Origin: Bacillota bacterium
GTDB lineage: Bacteria; Bacillota; Clostridia; Ch29
Direction of reading: 5' to 3'
NCBI GenBank assembly: GCA_013540605.1
Contig: JABVCK010000027.1
Coordinates: 62,001 to 126,000 of the forward strand
DNA: 64,000 nt
The translations under genes and the position numbers were made by a program. The notes below the pieces were generated by a model. That model ran no database searches. It had not been told where the DNA came from and saw only the letters and a program-made list of their open reading frames with translations. Each line of letters begins with the position of its first letter. Within the stretch, counting starts at the first letter, position 1. Positions 16,360-25,103 of this stretch are shown here, in pieces.

Positions 16360-18757
16360 TATGCTTCCCCCTTAAGTGTTCAACTATTCTTACAGCACTA
16401 ACCGCGTCCTTGCCGTACCCATCAGCACCGGCTTTCAGCGCGAAATCCTCTGTCACAACCGCTCCCCCGGCGATTACCCTGATTCCAGGAACAGCTTCCT
16501 TCAACCGCTTTATGGTGATAGGTATCTCAACCATAGTGGTCGTCATAAGCGCACTAAGGGCAGCAACCTCAGCTTTCTCTCTCTTCGAAGCATTGATAAA
16601 CTCCTCCGGCGTTACATTTTTCCCAAGGTCTATCACCCTATACCCGCTGTTTCTCAGCATGACCGCAACCATGTTCTTCCCTATATCGTGAATATCACCC
16701 TTTACAGTTCCAATGACCACGGTTCCTTTGTTGTGGTAAACCCCGGCTTTCTCAAAGCATCTTTCCAGTACGGCAAAGGCCCTTTGGGCGGTTTCCGCAC
16801 TGAGCATAAGCTGCGGCAGATAAATCTGCCCCTCTTCAAACCTGTCGCCGGTATAGGCCAAACCCGGGACCAGGGCCATATCGATTATCTCCTGTGGACT
16901 TTTGCCTTGGTGCAGCAGGGCTTCAACCGCCTCCTCTATCCTCTGGGATCCCTTAATAATCATGCTTCGGACAGCCTCCAGGGTATGCCGGCCGCTGTCT
17001 TCATTTCTTTGCTCAGGTACGTTTCCGCTATCACTGTTATGTTTTAAATAATTCATTGCATGGCGGTCCCTTCCGGCTAAAAGGCATGCCGCCTGCCAGG
17101 TATCCATAATGCCGGCGTCCATCGGATTGACTATTGCAAGGTCAAGACCCCCGGCAATCGCCATGGCGAGAAAGGCCGTGTTGAGTTTACCCCTTGAAGG
17201 CATTCCGTGGGATACGTTGCTAATGCCAAGAACCGTTCTGACGTTCAGATTATCCTTAACCATTCTCAGGGCCCTCAGGGTTTCAACCGCCATGCCGGCG
17301 CCCGTTCCTGCGGCCATCACCAGGCAGTCTATATATATATCTTCAATTGGAATCCCGTGCTGCACACAGGACCTTACGATCTTCTCCGCTATCGCGTACC
17401 TTCCTTCAGCGCTTTCGGGAATACCGCTCTCATCCAGGGTCAAACCGATTACACCCGCACCATAACGCTTTATTATAGGAAGAGTCGCTTTCAGGCTGCT
17501 GTCATCGCCGTTCACCGAGTTCACCAGGGCCTTCCCGTGATATGCTTTTAACGCCTTTTCCAGCACCCTCGGTTCTGTAGTATCGAGCACGATAGGAGCA
17601 GCTATATTTTGCTGTAATAGGTTTACAAGCCTTGTCATTACTGCCGCTTGGTCTATTCCATGTACACCTGCATTTATGTCTATCAAGTCTGCGCCTTTCT
17701 CTACCTGATTTTCGGCCTCTTCCTGTATTACCCCATAATCACCCTTTATCAGGCTTTCCCTGATATTCTTTCTTGCTGTGGGATTGATCCTTTCCCCAAC
17801 TATTACCGTAGGACGGTTATCACCTATCACGATTACATTCTCTCTGCTCGCCAGTGTGCTCACCTTTTCGTATTTACGGGGTCCAGGGGCATAACTATCA
17901 GCCCGCTTCCTGAGCGACCTTGTATAATCCGGCGTACTGCCGCAGCATGAGCCCAAAAGGTTTATCCCCAGCTGGAAATAGGGTTCCATTTTTGTTTTAA
18001 AGGTCTCCGCATCCATCGAATAGACAGCCTTTCCATCCTTCATTATGGGAAGGCCGGCATTGGGCTGTATTATTACGGGCAGACCGGTGCTGTTTAGCAT
18101 CTGCTCGGCAACTATCAGCAGTTCCTGTGGTCCCCCCGAACAGTTTGCGCCTACGGCCGCCGCTCCGAGGCTGCTCATTACAACCGCCGCGCTTGCAGGG
18201 CTGACCCCGGTCAGGGTGCGTTCTTTATTAAACGTAAAGCAGCATATTACCGGTATACTGCATGTATCCCTTGCTGCAAGAAAAGCTGCCCTGATCTCTC
18301 CCATATCACTGAAGGTTTCCAGCAGGATAAAGTCCGGCCCTGCCGCTGCGATCGCCTCAACCTGTTCCCTGAAGACTTCATAGGCTTCATCAAAGGCTAA
18401 GTCTCCTACCGGATATACAAAATGTCCGGTAGGCCCTACCGATGCAGCAACCAGCCTCCCTTTGTCCCCGGCCGCTTTTCGGGCGATTTCCACAGCCCGG
18501 CCGTTGACTTCTTCCACCCTGTTCCCCAATCCATACTCTGCCAGTTTTATTCGGTTGCCCCCAAAGGTATTTGTGGTAATCACATCCGCGCCTGCTTCGA
18601 TATAGGCGCTGTGGATCTCCAGGATTTTCTCCGGGGCTTCAATATTCATCATCTCGGGACACTCTCCCGGTTTTAACCCGGCATTTTGAAGCATTGTTCC
18701 CATAGCCCCATCGAATATCAGGACCCTTTCAAGTTCCTTTCCGTATGCCACTGCCAT
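16352..18757 (-). CDS. metH: Cobalamin-dependent methionine synthase, lacking the activation domain
   Basis: A protein of about 801 residues against about 1200 for E. coli MetH. Domain order: homocysteine S-methyltransferase barrel (about 1-300, zinc ligands in GANCSGG and GSCCGSTP), pterin-binding domain (about 315-580, GERINPTARK), B12 cap (about 600-675) and B12-binding domain with the lower-ligand motif DIHDIGKN near residue 710. The chain ends after the B12 fold. The activation domain is encoded separately two genes downstream. Start: ATG 18757 has AGGAG only 2 nt away; GTG 18751 has it at 8 nt and is an equal candidate. A longer frame to 18799 is rejected because it starts inside the riboswitch terminator. 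Confidence 0.95.
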   Translation of the reverse strand: MAVAYGKELERVLIFDGAMGTMLQNAGLKPGECPEMMNIEAPEKILEIHSAYIEAGADVITTNTFGGNRIKLAEYGLGNRVEEVNGRAVEIARKAAGDKGRLVAASVGPTGHFVYPVGDLAFDEAYEVFREQVEAIAAAGPDFILLETFSDMGEIRAAFLAARDTCSIPVICCFTFNKERTLTGVSPASAAVVMSSLGAAAVGANCSGGPQELLIVAEQMLNSTGLPVIIQPNAGLPIMKDGKAVYSMDAETFKTKMEPYFQLGINLLGSCCGSTPDYTRSLRKRADSYAPGPRKYEKVSTLASRENVIVIGDNRPTVIVGERINPTARKNIRESLIKGDYGVIQEEAENQVEKGADLIDINAGVHGIDQAAVMTRLVNLLQQNIAAPIVLDTTEPRVLEKALKAYHGKALVNSVNGDDSSLKATLPIIKRYGAGVIGLTLDESGIPESAEGRYAIAEKIVRSCVQHGIPIEDIYIDCLVMAAGTGAGMAVETLRALRMVKDNLNVRTVLGISNVSHGMPSRGKLNTAFLAMAIAGGLDLAIVNPMDAGIMDTWQAACLLAGRDRHAMNYLKHNSDSGNVPEQRNEDSGRHTLEAVRSMIIKGSQRIEEAVEALLHQGKSPQEIIDMALVPGLAYTGDRFEEGQIYLPQLMLSAETAQRAFAVLERCFEKAGVYHNKGTVVIGTVKGDIHDIGKNMVAVMLRNSGYRVIDLGKNVTPEEFINASKREKAEVAALSALMTTTMVEIPITIKRLKEAVPGIRVIAGGAVVTEDFALKAGADGYGKDAVSAVRIVEHLRGKHNG

Positions 18758-18777
18758 CACTCCTGTGCCTGATAGTA

Positions 18778-18809
18778 AATAAAAATCCCTTCCTGCCAAA
18801 CAAGAAGGG
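18778..18809 (-). terminator. Terminator of the minus-strand SAM riboswitch
   Basis: Minus-strand CCCTTC / GAAGGG stem (extendable to nine pairs with one mismatch) followed by ATTTTTATTT, between the aptamer and metH. Confidence 0.85.
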
Positions 18810-18822
18810 TCTCTTTCAGCTC

Positions 18823-18928
18823 CTTATCTGTCAGAACGAAAGTTCTGCTGGAATTGGCACCTTTTCAGGGTAAACCTGAAGGTTGCCGAGGTTTCACAGG
18901 GCCAGTCCCTCCACCTTCTCTTGATAAG
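18823..18928 (-). ncRNA. SAM-I riboswitch (S-box) upstream of metH
   Basis: P1 from CTTATCA (18928-18922) and AGATAAG (18829-18823). The core reads AAGGTGGAGGGACTGGCC, TGTGAAACCTCGGCAACC and GGTGCCAATTCCAGCAG. It controls metH-metF and the activation-domain gene by transcription termination. Confidence 0.97.
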
Positions 18929-18964
18929 ATTTTATTCAGTTTTCGTTTTAGTATATCATATAGA

Positions 18965-18993
18965 ATACTACCAGCTGCACGCTCATTTGTCAA
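18965..18993 (-). promoter_or_regulatory. Promoter of the metH operon
   Basis: Minus-strand TTGACA (18993-18988), 17-bp spacer, TAGTAT (18970-18965), placing the transcript start about 30 bp before the SAM aptamer. Confidence 0.75.
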
Positions 18994-19154
18994 CATAAAT
19001 TTGATTTCAATGTAAAAAAAATGTAAAAAATCGGTGGGTTTTTACACCAGAACCAAATTTCACATATGATGAATCGTTCGAAACAAGACAGGTCCGGAAT
19101 CCCTAGCTGCAGCATAATATGGTAGTACCGCCTGTTGTTAAAGGAGTAGATGTT

Positions 19155-20585
19155 ATGTTAATCCAGGGTAAGGGCTTTAACCCTTCAAGCTTCAGGAAGC
19201 TTGTGGTGGGAATAGACAAAAGGATACCCCTCGCTTCCGGAAAGAGTTCCAGGTACATAAACCTTGACAACGCCGCAAGCACTCCAACGCTGTATCCGGT
19301 TATGGATAGGCTGAATGAATTCATGGATTGGTACTCAAGCGTACACAGGGGTACCGGGTTCAAATCCATGGTTTCCACGCAGGTTTATGACCATGCCCAT
19401 GAAATCGTAGGCAGATTCGTTAATGCAAACCCTGTAACCAATACCGTAATATTTGTGAAAAACACCACCGAAGCCATAAACAAGCTGTCGTACCGGCTAG
19501 GTCTTTCAAAGAATGATATTGTAATAACTACAACCATGGAGCACCATTCCAACGACCTCCCGTGGAGGTCGAAGGCACAGGTTGTTTATATAAGCGTTAA
19601 TGAAGACGGGTCCCTTAACTACCATGATCTTGAAGACAAAATCAAGGCGCACAGGAACAGGTTAAAGCTGGTTGCGGTGAGTGGAGCATCTAATGTCACC
19701 GGGTATAAAAACGACATACATAGAATTGCTTCTCTGGCCCATAGGGCCGGTGCGCCGGTATTTGTCGATGCTGCCCAACTGGCTCCCCACTCACCGGTTG
19801 ATATGAAGCCGGACGGCCACCCTGAGCATATAGACTACCTTGCATTCTCTGCCCATAAAATTTATGCGCCCTTTGGCACAGGGGTACTGATCGGTCCGAA
19901 GAGGACCTTTGAGAGGGGCTGTCCTGAATACTCCGGCGGTGGAACCATTAAAATAGTAACTCATAGCGGCGTTGAATGGGCTCCGCTTCCCGATAAGGAA
20001 GAGGCCGGTTCACCCAACGTTGTAGGTGGTGTTGCATTGGCTATTGCGCTGGAATACTTGAGGAAACTGGGAATGGACAGGATAGAGGAATATGAGAAAA
20101 GCTTGACCTCTTATACACTGCAAAAGCTCAAAGAAATCAAGGGTATAACCATATACGGGGAAAACGACCCCCAAAGGCTCGATAACAGGGTGGGTGTTAT
20201 AACCTTTAATCTTAAAGGGATTCCCCATTCCCTGGTAGCTTCTGCCCTGGCCTGGGAGGGAGGAATAGCGGTTAGGAACGGATGCTTCTGCGCACACCCA
20301 TATATTCTAAAACTGCTTAACCTCAGCGATGAGCAGGTATCTATGATACAGCACAGGATCAGGGTCGGGGACAGAAGCGAAATACCGGGAATGGTCCGCA
20401 TAAGCCTTGCGGCTTACAATAATAAAAGGGATATAGACAGGACCGCTGCCATCCTTCACCGGATTAACGGCATGGCAGAGTCCGGTGAGCTTTCAAAAAG
20501 GTATGAACTGTCAAGGGAGACGGGTTCTTATCGCCCCGTAGATGTGGAGGTAAAATTCGATAGGTTTTTCAGTTTCAGCCGGTAG
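19155..20585 (+). CDS. Aminotransferase class V, cysteine desulfurase-like
   Basis: A 476-residue PLP enzyme of the SufS/NifS type. The PLP lysine lies in AFSAHKIYAPFGTGVLIG near residue 235, a conserved His in TTTMEHHSN near 130, and a Cys pair in VRNGCFCAHPY near 390 near where SufS-type enzymes carry the catalytic Cys. It would take sulfur from cysteine as a persulfide; a related lyase reaction cannot be excluded. The start is ATG 19155, with AAGGAG 8 nt upstream; the in-frame ATG at 19119 has no ribosome site. It is a single gene, divergent from metH, with a hairpin after it. A role in FeS or sulfur supply for the neighbouring sulfur genes is inferred. Confidence 0.85.
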   Translation: MLIQGKGFNPSSFRKLVVGIDKRIPLASGKSSRYINLDNAASTPTLYPVMDRLNEFMDWYSSVHRGTGFKSMVSTQVYDHAHEIVGRFVNANPVTNTVIFVKNTTEAINKLSYRLGLSKNDIVITTTMEHHSNDLPWRSKAQVVYISVNEDGSLNYHDLEDKIKAHRNRLKLVAVSGASNVTGYKNDIHRIASLAHRAGAPVFVDAAQLAPHSPVDMKPDGHPEHIDYLAFSAHKIYAPFGTGVLIGPKRTFERGCPEYSGGGTIKIVTHSGVEWAPLPDKEEAGSPNVVGGVALAIALEYLRKLGMDRIEEYEKSLTSYTLQKLKEIKGITIYGENDPQRLDNRVGVITFNLKGIPHSLVASALAWEGGIAVRNGCFCAHPYILKLLNLSDEQVSMIQHRIRVGDRSEIPGMVRISLAAYNNKRDIDRTAAILHRINGMAESGELSKRYELSRETGSYRPVDVEVKFDRFFSFSR

Positions 20586-20592
20586 CTCCTTT

Positions 20593-20617
20593 GGGACAAA
20601 GAACCGTCCCTTGTCCC
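20593..20617. repeat. GGGACAA..TTGTCCC inverted repeat
   Basis: GGGACAAAG and CTTGTCCC flank AACCGTC. This short palindrome resembles the dispersed intergenic GGGAC repeats seen in Clostridia genomes. It lies right after the desulfurase stop and could also act as an mRNA 3' hairpin. Confidence 0.5.
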
Positions 20618-20624
20618 ATAAATT

Positions 20625-20646
20625 AGCCCACCCTTATGGGTGGGCT
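20625..20646. terminator. Bidirectional terminator between convergent genes
   Basis: A perfect 9-bp stem AGCCCACCC / GGGTGGGCT with a TTAT loop, between the convergent desulfurase and korC genes. The T-tracts are weak on both sides (AATTTAT on the minus strand). Confidence 0.6.
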
Positions 20647-20658
20647 GCAATGTATGAC

Positions 20659-21207
20659 CTATTTCAGATTTTTGGCTATCTCCGCTCCTCTTTCAAGGGC
20701 GGCCTTGTTAGTCGGAAGCAGGTGCTCCTTCGAAGGACCGAACACCTTTTTGAGAGCCTCCATAACGGAGTCGATCTTCAGGGCCTTTGATGCTTCGAGA
20801 TAGGCTCCCAGCACTACCATGTTGGCAACCTTACCCGACCCGAGTTCATTGGCTATTTCGTTGGCCGGTATCTCCAGCACCTTTACATCGTTTCTGTTCG
20901 CTTTCCTGTCTATCAATGAACTGTTTATCAGAAGTAGACCATCTGTTTTCAATACCGGTTCGAATTTGTCCAGTGAAGGCCTGTTCATGGCTATAACCGC
21001 AGTTGCTTCAGTAACTATAGGCGAGCCAACGGGAGTGTCGGAGACTATCACGCTGCAGTTTGCCGTTCCGCCCCTCATCTCCGGTCCATAGGACGGCAGC
21101 CACGACACATCCTTCCCTTCGAGCATTCCGGCATAGGCTAGAAGTTGTCCCATCGACATGACACCCTGACCGCCAAAACCTGCCATAATGATTTGCTCAT
21201 TAAGCAT
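20659..21207 (-). CDS. 2-oxoacid:ferredoxin oxidoreductase, gamma subunit
   Basis: A 182-residue gamma-domain protein: the GFGGQGVMSMGQLLA start is the family signature, followed by PSYGPEMRGGTANCSV. With the alpha, beta and ferredoxin subunits encoded upstream it makes a four-subunit enzyme that oxidises a 2-oxoacid to acyl-CoA and CO2 and reduces ferredoxin. Last gene of the operon, 2 bp after the beta subunit. Neighbouring ptb and buk genes suggest a branched-chain or related 2-oxoacid as substrate (VOR-like), but 2-oxoglutarate specificity (KOR) cannot be excluded from sequence. Confidence 0.9.
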   Translation of the reverse strand: MLNEQIIMAGFGGQGVMSMGQLLAYAGMLEGKDVSWLPSYGPEMRGGTANCSVIVSDTPVGSPIVTEATAVIAMNRPSLDKFEPVLKTDGLLLINSSLIDRKANRNDVKVLEIPANEIANELGSGKVANMVVLGAYLEASKALKIDSVMEALKKVFGPSKEHLLPTNKAALERGAEIAKNLK

Positions 21208-21209
21208 GA

Positions 21210-21959
21210 TTACTTCACCTCCTCGGGAGATTTAAAATTCCCTAAGGGATAATACGGTATCATATTATCTTCAAGCCACTTGATCGCTTCCTTCGGCGTC
21301 ATACCCCAGTTTGTAGGACAGGTTGACAGCACTTCGACCATTGAAAATCCTTTACCTTCAAGCTGAACTTCAAAGGCTTTCTTTATGGCTTTTTTGGCTT
21401 TCCTGATATTTGCCGGGCTATTCACAGATACCCTCTCAATAAACGCAGCTCCATCAAGGGTTGAGAGCATTTCCGACATCCTTATGGGATTACCGGCATG
21501 GTCCTTCTGCCTGCCGTAGGGAGCCGTAGTCGCCTTTTGGCCGACTAAAGTTGTAGGTGCCATCTGTCCCCCGGTCATACCGTAAATTGCATTATTCACA
21601 AATATGGTAGTGAATTTTTCTCCTCTCATCGCCGCATGGACTATTTCCGCGGTACCTATTGATGCGAGGTCTCCGTCACCTTGATAGGTAAACACTACTC
21701 TGTCGGGAAGCACTCTCTTAATCCCGGTAGCAACTGCGGGAGCCCTACCGTGGGAAGCCTCGTGCATATCACAGTTAAAATAGTCATAAGCCAGTACTGA
21801 ACATCCAACAGGAGCAACCCCTACTGATTTTTCCAGCACACCCAGTTCTTCCAGAACCTCGGCTACCAGCCTGTGAATAATCCCGTGGGTGCATCCGGGA
21901 CAGTAGTGGAAAGGCCTTTCTGTAAGACCCTTGGTTCTTTTGAATACTTGCTCAGCCAT
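21210..21959 (-). CDS. 2-oxoacid:ferredoxin oxidoreductase, beta (TPP-binding) subunit
   Basis: A 249-residue TPP-binding subunit. The TPP/Mg motif [20 protein letters not shown] near residue 95 is followed by [11 protein letters not shown], and [12 protein letters not shown] near the start carries the conserved Cys pair region of these subunits. It binds thiamine pyrophosphate at the interface with the alpha subunit and performs decarboxylation. The stop overlaps the next gene closely (2-bp gap), and its start abuts the alpha stop, so the four subunit genes are co-translated. Cytosolic. Confidence 0.92.
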   Translation of the reverse strand: MAEQVFKRTKGLTERPFHYCPGCTHGIIHRLVAEVLEELGVLEKSVGVAPVGCSVLAYDYFNCDMHEASHGRAPAVATGIKRVLPDRVVFTYQGDGDLASIGTAEIVHAAMRGEKFTTIFVNNAIYGMTGGQMAPTTLVGQKATTAPYGRQKDHAGNPIRMSEMLSTLDGAAFIERVSVNSPANIRKAKKAIKKAFEVQLEGKGFSMVEVLSTCPTNWGMTPKEAIKWLEDNMIPYYPLGNFKSPEEVK

Positions 21960-23020
21960 TATTTCGCACCCCCCAATATTTTTTTAATCTCAGCCATGAT
22001 GCCGTCCGGCTCCGGTACCATGCCACCGGTTCTTCCATAGAAGTAAACAGGCTTCTTACCGTTAGCCCCTATCTTAATGTCATCTATCATCTGCCCGGTG
22101 CTCATTTCAACCGATAGGAACGCCTTCGTCCTGTCTGCATACTCATTGATCACATCGTAGGGGAACGGCCACAGGCTTATAGGCCTTATAAGCCCAACGT
22201 TGATTCCCTCTTCCTTGCATTTACCGATAACGTTCTTGACTATCCTTGAAGTTGTACCGTAGGCTACGGCTATTATATCGGGGTTATCGCAGTTATATAC
22301 TTCATATTTGACCTCGTTCTTCTCAATCTCCCTGTATTTTGCCTGCAGCTTAAGGTTATGCTTCTCAAGCTCGGCGGGGTCCAGTGCCAAGGAGTTGATT
22401 ACATTCCTGTAGTTCCTTCCGGCAGTACCGGTAGTTGCCCAGTCCTTGGCCGGCAGGTCTCTTTTCTTGGGTTCCCTGAGTTCCACGGGCTCCATCATCT
22501 GTCCCAGCATACCGTCCCCGATTACCATAACCGGGTTTCTGTACTGGTCAGCGATATCAAAACTTTCCATGACAAGGTCGGTCATCTCCTGGATGGAAGC
22601 CGGAGCCAGGACAACAAGCCGGAAATCACCGTGGCCTGCAGCCTTGGTTGCCAGGAAATAATCGGACTGTGCCGGCTGTATTCCTCCAAGCCCCGGACCT
22701 CCCCTTACTATATTAACTATCAAGCAGGGCAATTCAGCCCCTGCTATATAGGATATTCCCTCTGCCTTAAGGCTTATTCCCGGGCTTGAGGATGAGGTCA
22801 TTACCCTTGCCCCTGCTCCGGCCGCGCCATAGACCATATTTATTGCCGCTACTTCACTCTCTGCCTGTAAAAAGGTGCCGCCTACCTTAGGCAGTTCCCT
22901 TGACATATACTCGGGCAGCTCATTCTGAGGCGTAATCGGATATCCGAAGAAAAATCTGCACCCGGCTTTGATAGCAGCTGCGCCGATTGCTTCATTTCCC
23001 TTCATTAGAACCTTCGCCAT
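21959..23020 (-). CDS. 2-oxoacid:ferredoxin oxidoreductase, alpha subunit
   Basis: A 353-residue alpha subunit with the pyrimidine-binding-type N-terminus ([25 protein letters not shown], given here in part as [13 protein letters not shown]) and the central [17 protein letters not shown] typical of these enzymes. The C-terminal domain (from about residue 250) is the transketolase-C type. It completes the TPP active site with the beta subunit. It follows the ferredoxin-subunit gene by 45 bp and overlaps the beta start by one base. An A/TAAGGAGGGAAATTATT-type ribosome site precedes the ATG. Confidence 0.92.
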   Translation of the reverse strand: MAKVLMKGNEAIGAAAIKAGCRFFFGYPITPQNELPEYMSRELPKVGGTFLQAESEVAAINMVYGAAGAGARVMTSSSSPGISLKAEGISYIAGAELPCLIVNIVRGGPGLGGIQPAQSDYFLATKAAGHGDFRLVVLAPASIQEMTDLVMESFDIADQYRNPVMVIGDGMLGQMMEPVELREPKKRDLPAKDWATTGTAGRNYRNVINSLALDPAELEKHNLKLQAKYREIEKNEVKYEVYNCDNPDIIAVAYGTTSRIVKNVIGKCKEEGINVGLIRPISLWPFPYDVINEYADRTKAFLSVEMSTGQMIDDIKIGANGKKPVYFYGRTGGMVPEPDGIMAEIKKILGGAK

Positions 23021-23065
23021 AATAATTTCCCTCCTTAAAATTTATCTTTCCTCCAATTTCACCCA

Positions 23066-23299
23066 CTACTTGTCCTCTTTTTCTCTCTCAACCTCTATAA
23101 CGGTGTCAGGACAAATTGTAGCGCAGTTCCCACAGGCTATACATTTCTCCATCTCGTAGACGGTTGCGGGATGATAACCTTTTACATTAATCCTGTCCTC
23201 AGCCATCTTCACGATATTTACAGGACACACGGTAGTACACAGCTCACAGCCTTTGCACAGCTCCTCTTTAAAAGTAACCTTGCCTTTTACCTTTGCCAT
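23066..23299 (-). CDS. 2-oxoacid:ferredoxin oxidoreductase, ferredoxin (delta) subunit
   Basis: A 77-residue protein with two 4Fe-4S motifs, CKGCELCTTVCPVNI near residue 15 and CIACGNCATICPDTV near 52. It would pass electrons from the TPP site to free ferredoxin. Its small size and place directly before the alpha subunit are typical for the four-subunit enzymes. An AAAGGAGGGTTGT site precedes the ATG. Confidence 0.92.
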   Translation of the reverse strand: MAKVKGKVTFKEELCKGCELCTTVCPVNIVKMAEDRINVKGYHPATVYEMEKCIACGNCATICPDTVIEVEREKEDK

Positions 23300-23325
23300 T
23301 TACAACCCTCCTTTTGTCGGTTAGA

Positions 23326-23997
23326 TTACAACCATTCCGGTCGCATATACATTTTTATAGGGAATACTTCACCCTGCAGGCCTTTGGGAATCTGCGCCGC
23401 TACGCTTTCTACGGCGCTTATATATTTCACCGGTAAATTCTTTACCCGGGAAACCTCTTCAACAACCTCCTGTCCCCTAAGCACATCATCCAGAGTTGTC
23501 TCCCTGAGCATATGGGTATTGTTAATCAACCCTGTGGCCGGGATACGGGCCGCCCTTTCAATTTCTTCTATATATCTGACCACCGATTCCGGGCTGCCGG
23601 TATTGGGTCTGTTAGCGTTGACCACTATCAGCATGTCATAGCCGCCTCTGCTCAGATAATCAAAATACCGGCCCAACGCCTTTGCCCCTACCGCGTCTCC
23701 TCCCACATCGAGCACCACATCATAACTGCTGTCCTGCATCAGGGCATAGATTTCTGCAGGCAGCGCCGGTATATCGGCATTGGCAGCTCCCTCAAGGGGT
23801 GCTACCACCCTTATGCCCAGCTTCTCCATATACGCCTTTTTCTCCCTGGAGCGAAAGTAAGGGTTTACAATGTCCATATCTGCAATTGCTACCTTTTTCC
23901 CTTCCTCAGAAAGTTTAATGGTATAGTTAACCGCAAACTCGGTCTTGCCGCTGCCATAATGCCCGGTTATAATCCGTATTCTTTTGTCCTCCTGCAT
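23326..23997 (-). CDS. P-loop nucleotide-binding protein (ParA/CobQ-like)
   Basis: A 223-residue ATPase-like protein with Walker A GHYGSGKTEFA at residue 12 and DMDIVNPYFRSRE (Walker A'-like Asp region) at 41, then VLDVGGDAVGAKAL. The fold resembles the cobyrinic-acid/ParA/Mrp group. Genes like it sit in front of the oxidoreductase subunits in several Clostridia, so a role in cluster or cofactor loading of that enzyme is possible, but no function is established. It lies between buk (14 bp) and the ferredoxin subunit (26 bp) in the same operon. Confidence 0.75.
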   Translation of the reverse strand: MQEDKRIRIITGHYGSGKTEFAVNYTIKLSEEGKKVAIADMDIVNPYFRSREKKAYMEKLGIRVVAPLEGAANADIPALPAEIYALMQDSSYDVVLDVGGDAVGAKALGRYFDYLSRGGYDMLIVVNANRPNTGSPESVVRYIEEIERAARIPATGLINNTHMLRETTLDDVLRGQEVVEEVSRVKNLPVKYISAVESVAAQIPKGLQGEVFPIKMYMRPEWL

Positions 23998-24011
23998 AGA
24001 GCATCAATCCT

Positions 24012-25088
24012 TTATTTGTATTCTTTGGCCCTTTCCTCTCCCCTCAGTACCCTGAGACCTCCCTCTGCAAGAGCTGACATCTCATCCTCACCGGGATAAA
24101 TCATTACCTGGGAAATAAACTCGACCCTTTCTTTAATCCAACCGGTCAGCATCTTACTGTATGCAATTCCGCCGGTAAGAACCACCGCATCAACATCCCC
24201 GCATAGAACCGCAGCGCAGTTGCCGATTTCCTTCGCTATCTGATAAGCCATAGCCCTGTATACCAGCTCCGCCTCTTTATTTCCTTCTTCAATCATCTTT
24301 TCTACTTCCCGGGCGTCGTTTGTCTTCAGGTAAGCGACCAGGCCGCCTTTGCCCACCAGCTTCTTTTTAACCTCATCCATAGAATACTTCCCGGAATAGC
24401 ACATCTTTACAAGTCCATCTGCGGGCAATCCGCCTGCCCTTTCGGGGGAGAATGGCCCCTCACCGTCCAGGGCATTGTTCACATCCACAACCATACCCCT
24501 GCGGTGAGCCCCTACCGATATGCCGCCTCCTAGATGGGTTACAATCAGGTTCACATCTTCATAAGCTTTGCCCAAATCCCGGGCAGCCCTCCGCGCTACG
24601 GCCTTCTGGTTCAGGGCATGGAATATGCTTATCCTGTCAATTTCAGGTATCCCGGAAAGCCTTGCTACATCGTCCATCTCATCAACCACAACAGGGTCAA
24701 CGATAAATGAGGGAATATTCAACTGGGAGGCTATCTCCCTGGCAAGTATGCCGCCAAGGTTTGAAGCGTGCTGACCCAGCAGGCCCATCCTCAGGTCCTC
24801 TATCATCTTGTCGTTTACCTCATACGTACCGCTTGGAATAGGGTGAAGCAGTCCTCCCCTGCCAACAACAGCACTGAGCTTGGTGAGGTTGATATCCTTG
24901 CCGCTAAGGGTATCCAGTATAACATCCTTCCTGAACTGGTACTGGCTGTATATGGTCGGATATGGCGCCAGTTCCTCCGCCGAATGCCTCAATACCTCTT
25001 CGAACACGGGTTTTTCGTTATCATAAATCGCGATTTTAGTTGACGTAGATCCGGGATTTATTATCAGAAGCCTATAAACTTCGCTCAT
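24012..25088 (-). CDS. buk: Butyrate kinase (second copy)
   Basis: A 358-residue acetokinase-family enzyme converting acyl-phosphate plus ADP to acid plus ATP. Signatures: N-terminal [14 protein letters not shown] (phosphate-binding), [15 protein letters not shown] near residue 188 and the late [10 protein letters not shown]. It lies directly after ptb. With the second kinase at 26003 the operon has buk on both sides of ptb, which hints at two substrates such as butyrate and isobutyrate or isovalerate. The two copies share the same motifs but have diverged. Confidence 0.93.
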   Translation of the reverse strand: MSEVYRLLIINPGSTSTKIAIYDNEKPVFEEVLRHSAEELAPYPTIYSQYQFRKDVILDTLSGKDINLTKLSAVVGRGGLLHPIPSGTYEVNDKMIEDLRMGLLGQHASNLGGILAREIASQLNIPSFIVDPVVVDEMDDVARLSGIPEIDRISIFHALNQKAVARRAARDLGKAYEDVNLIVTHLGGGISVGAHRRGMVVDVNNALDGEGPFSPERAGGLPADGLVKMCYSGKYSMDEVKKKLVGKGGLVAYLKTNDAREVEKMIEEGNKEAELVYRAMAYQIAKEIGNCAAVLCGDVDAVVLTGGIAYSKMLTGWIKERVEFISQVMIYPGEDEMSALAEGGLRVLRGEERAKEYK

Positions 25089-25103
25089 TTTTTCACCCCT
25101 CTT

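Noticed and set aside
18757-18799. Longer metH start at 18799
   Set aside because: The start would lie in the riboswitch terminator hairpin and the extra residues match nothing in MetH.
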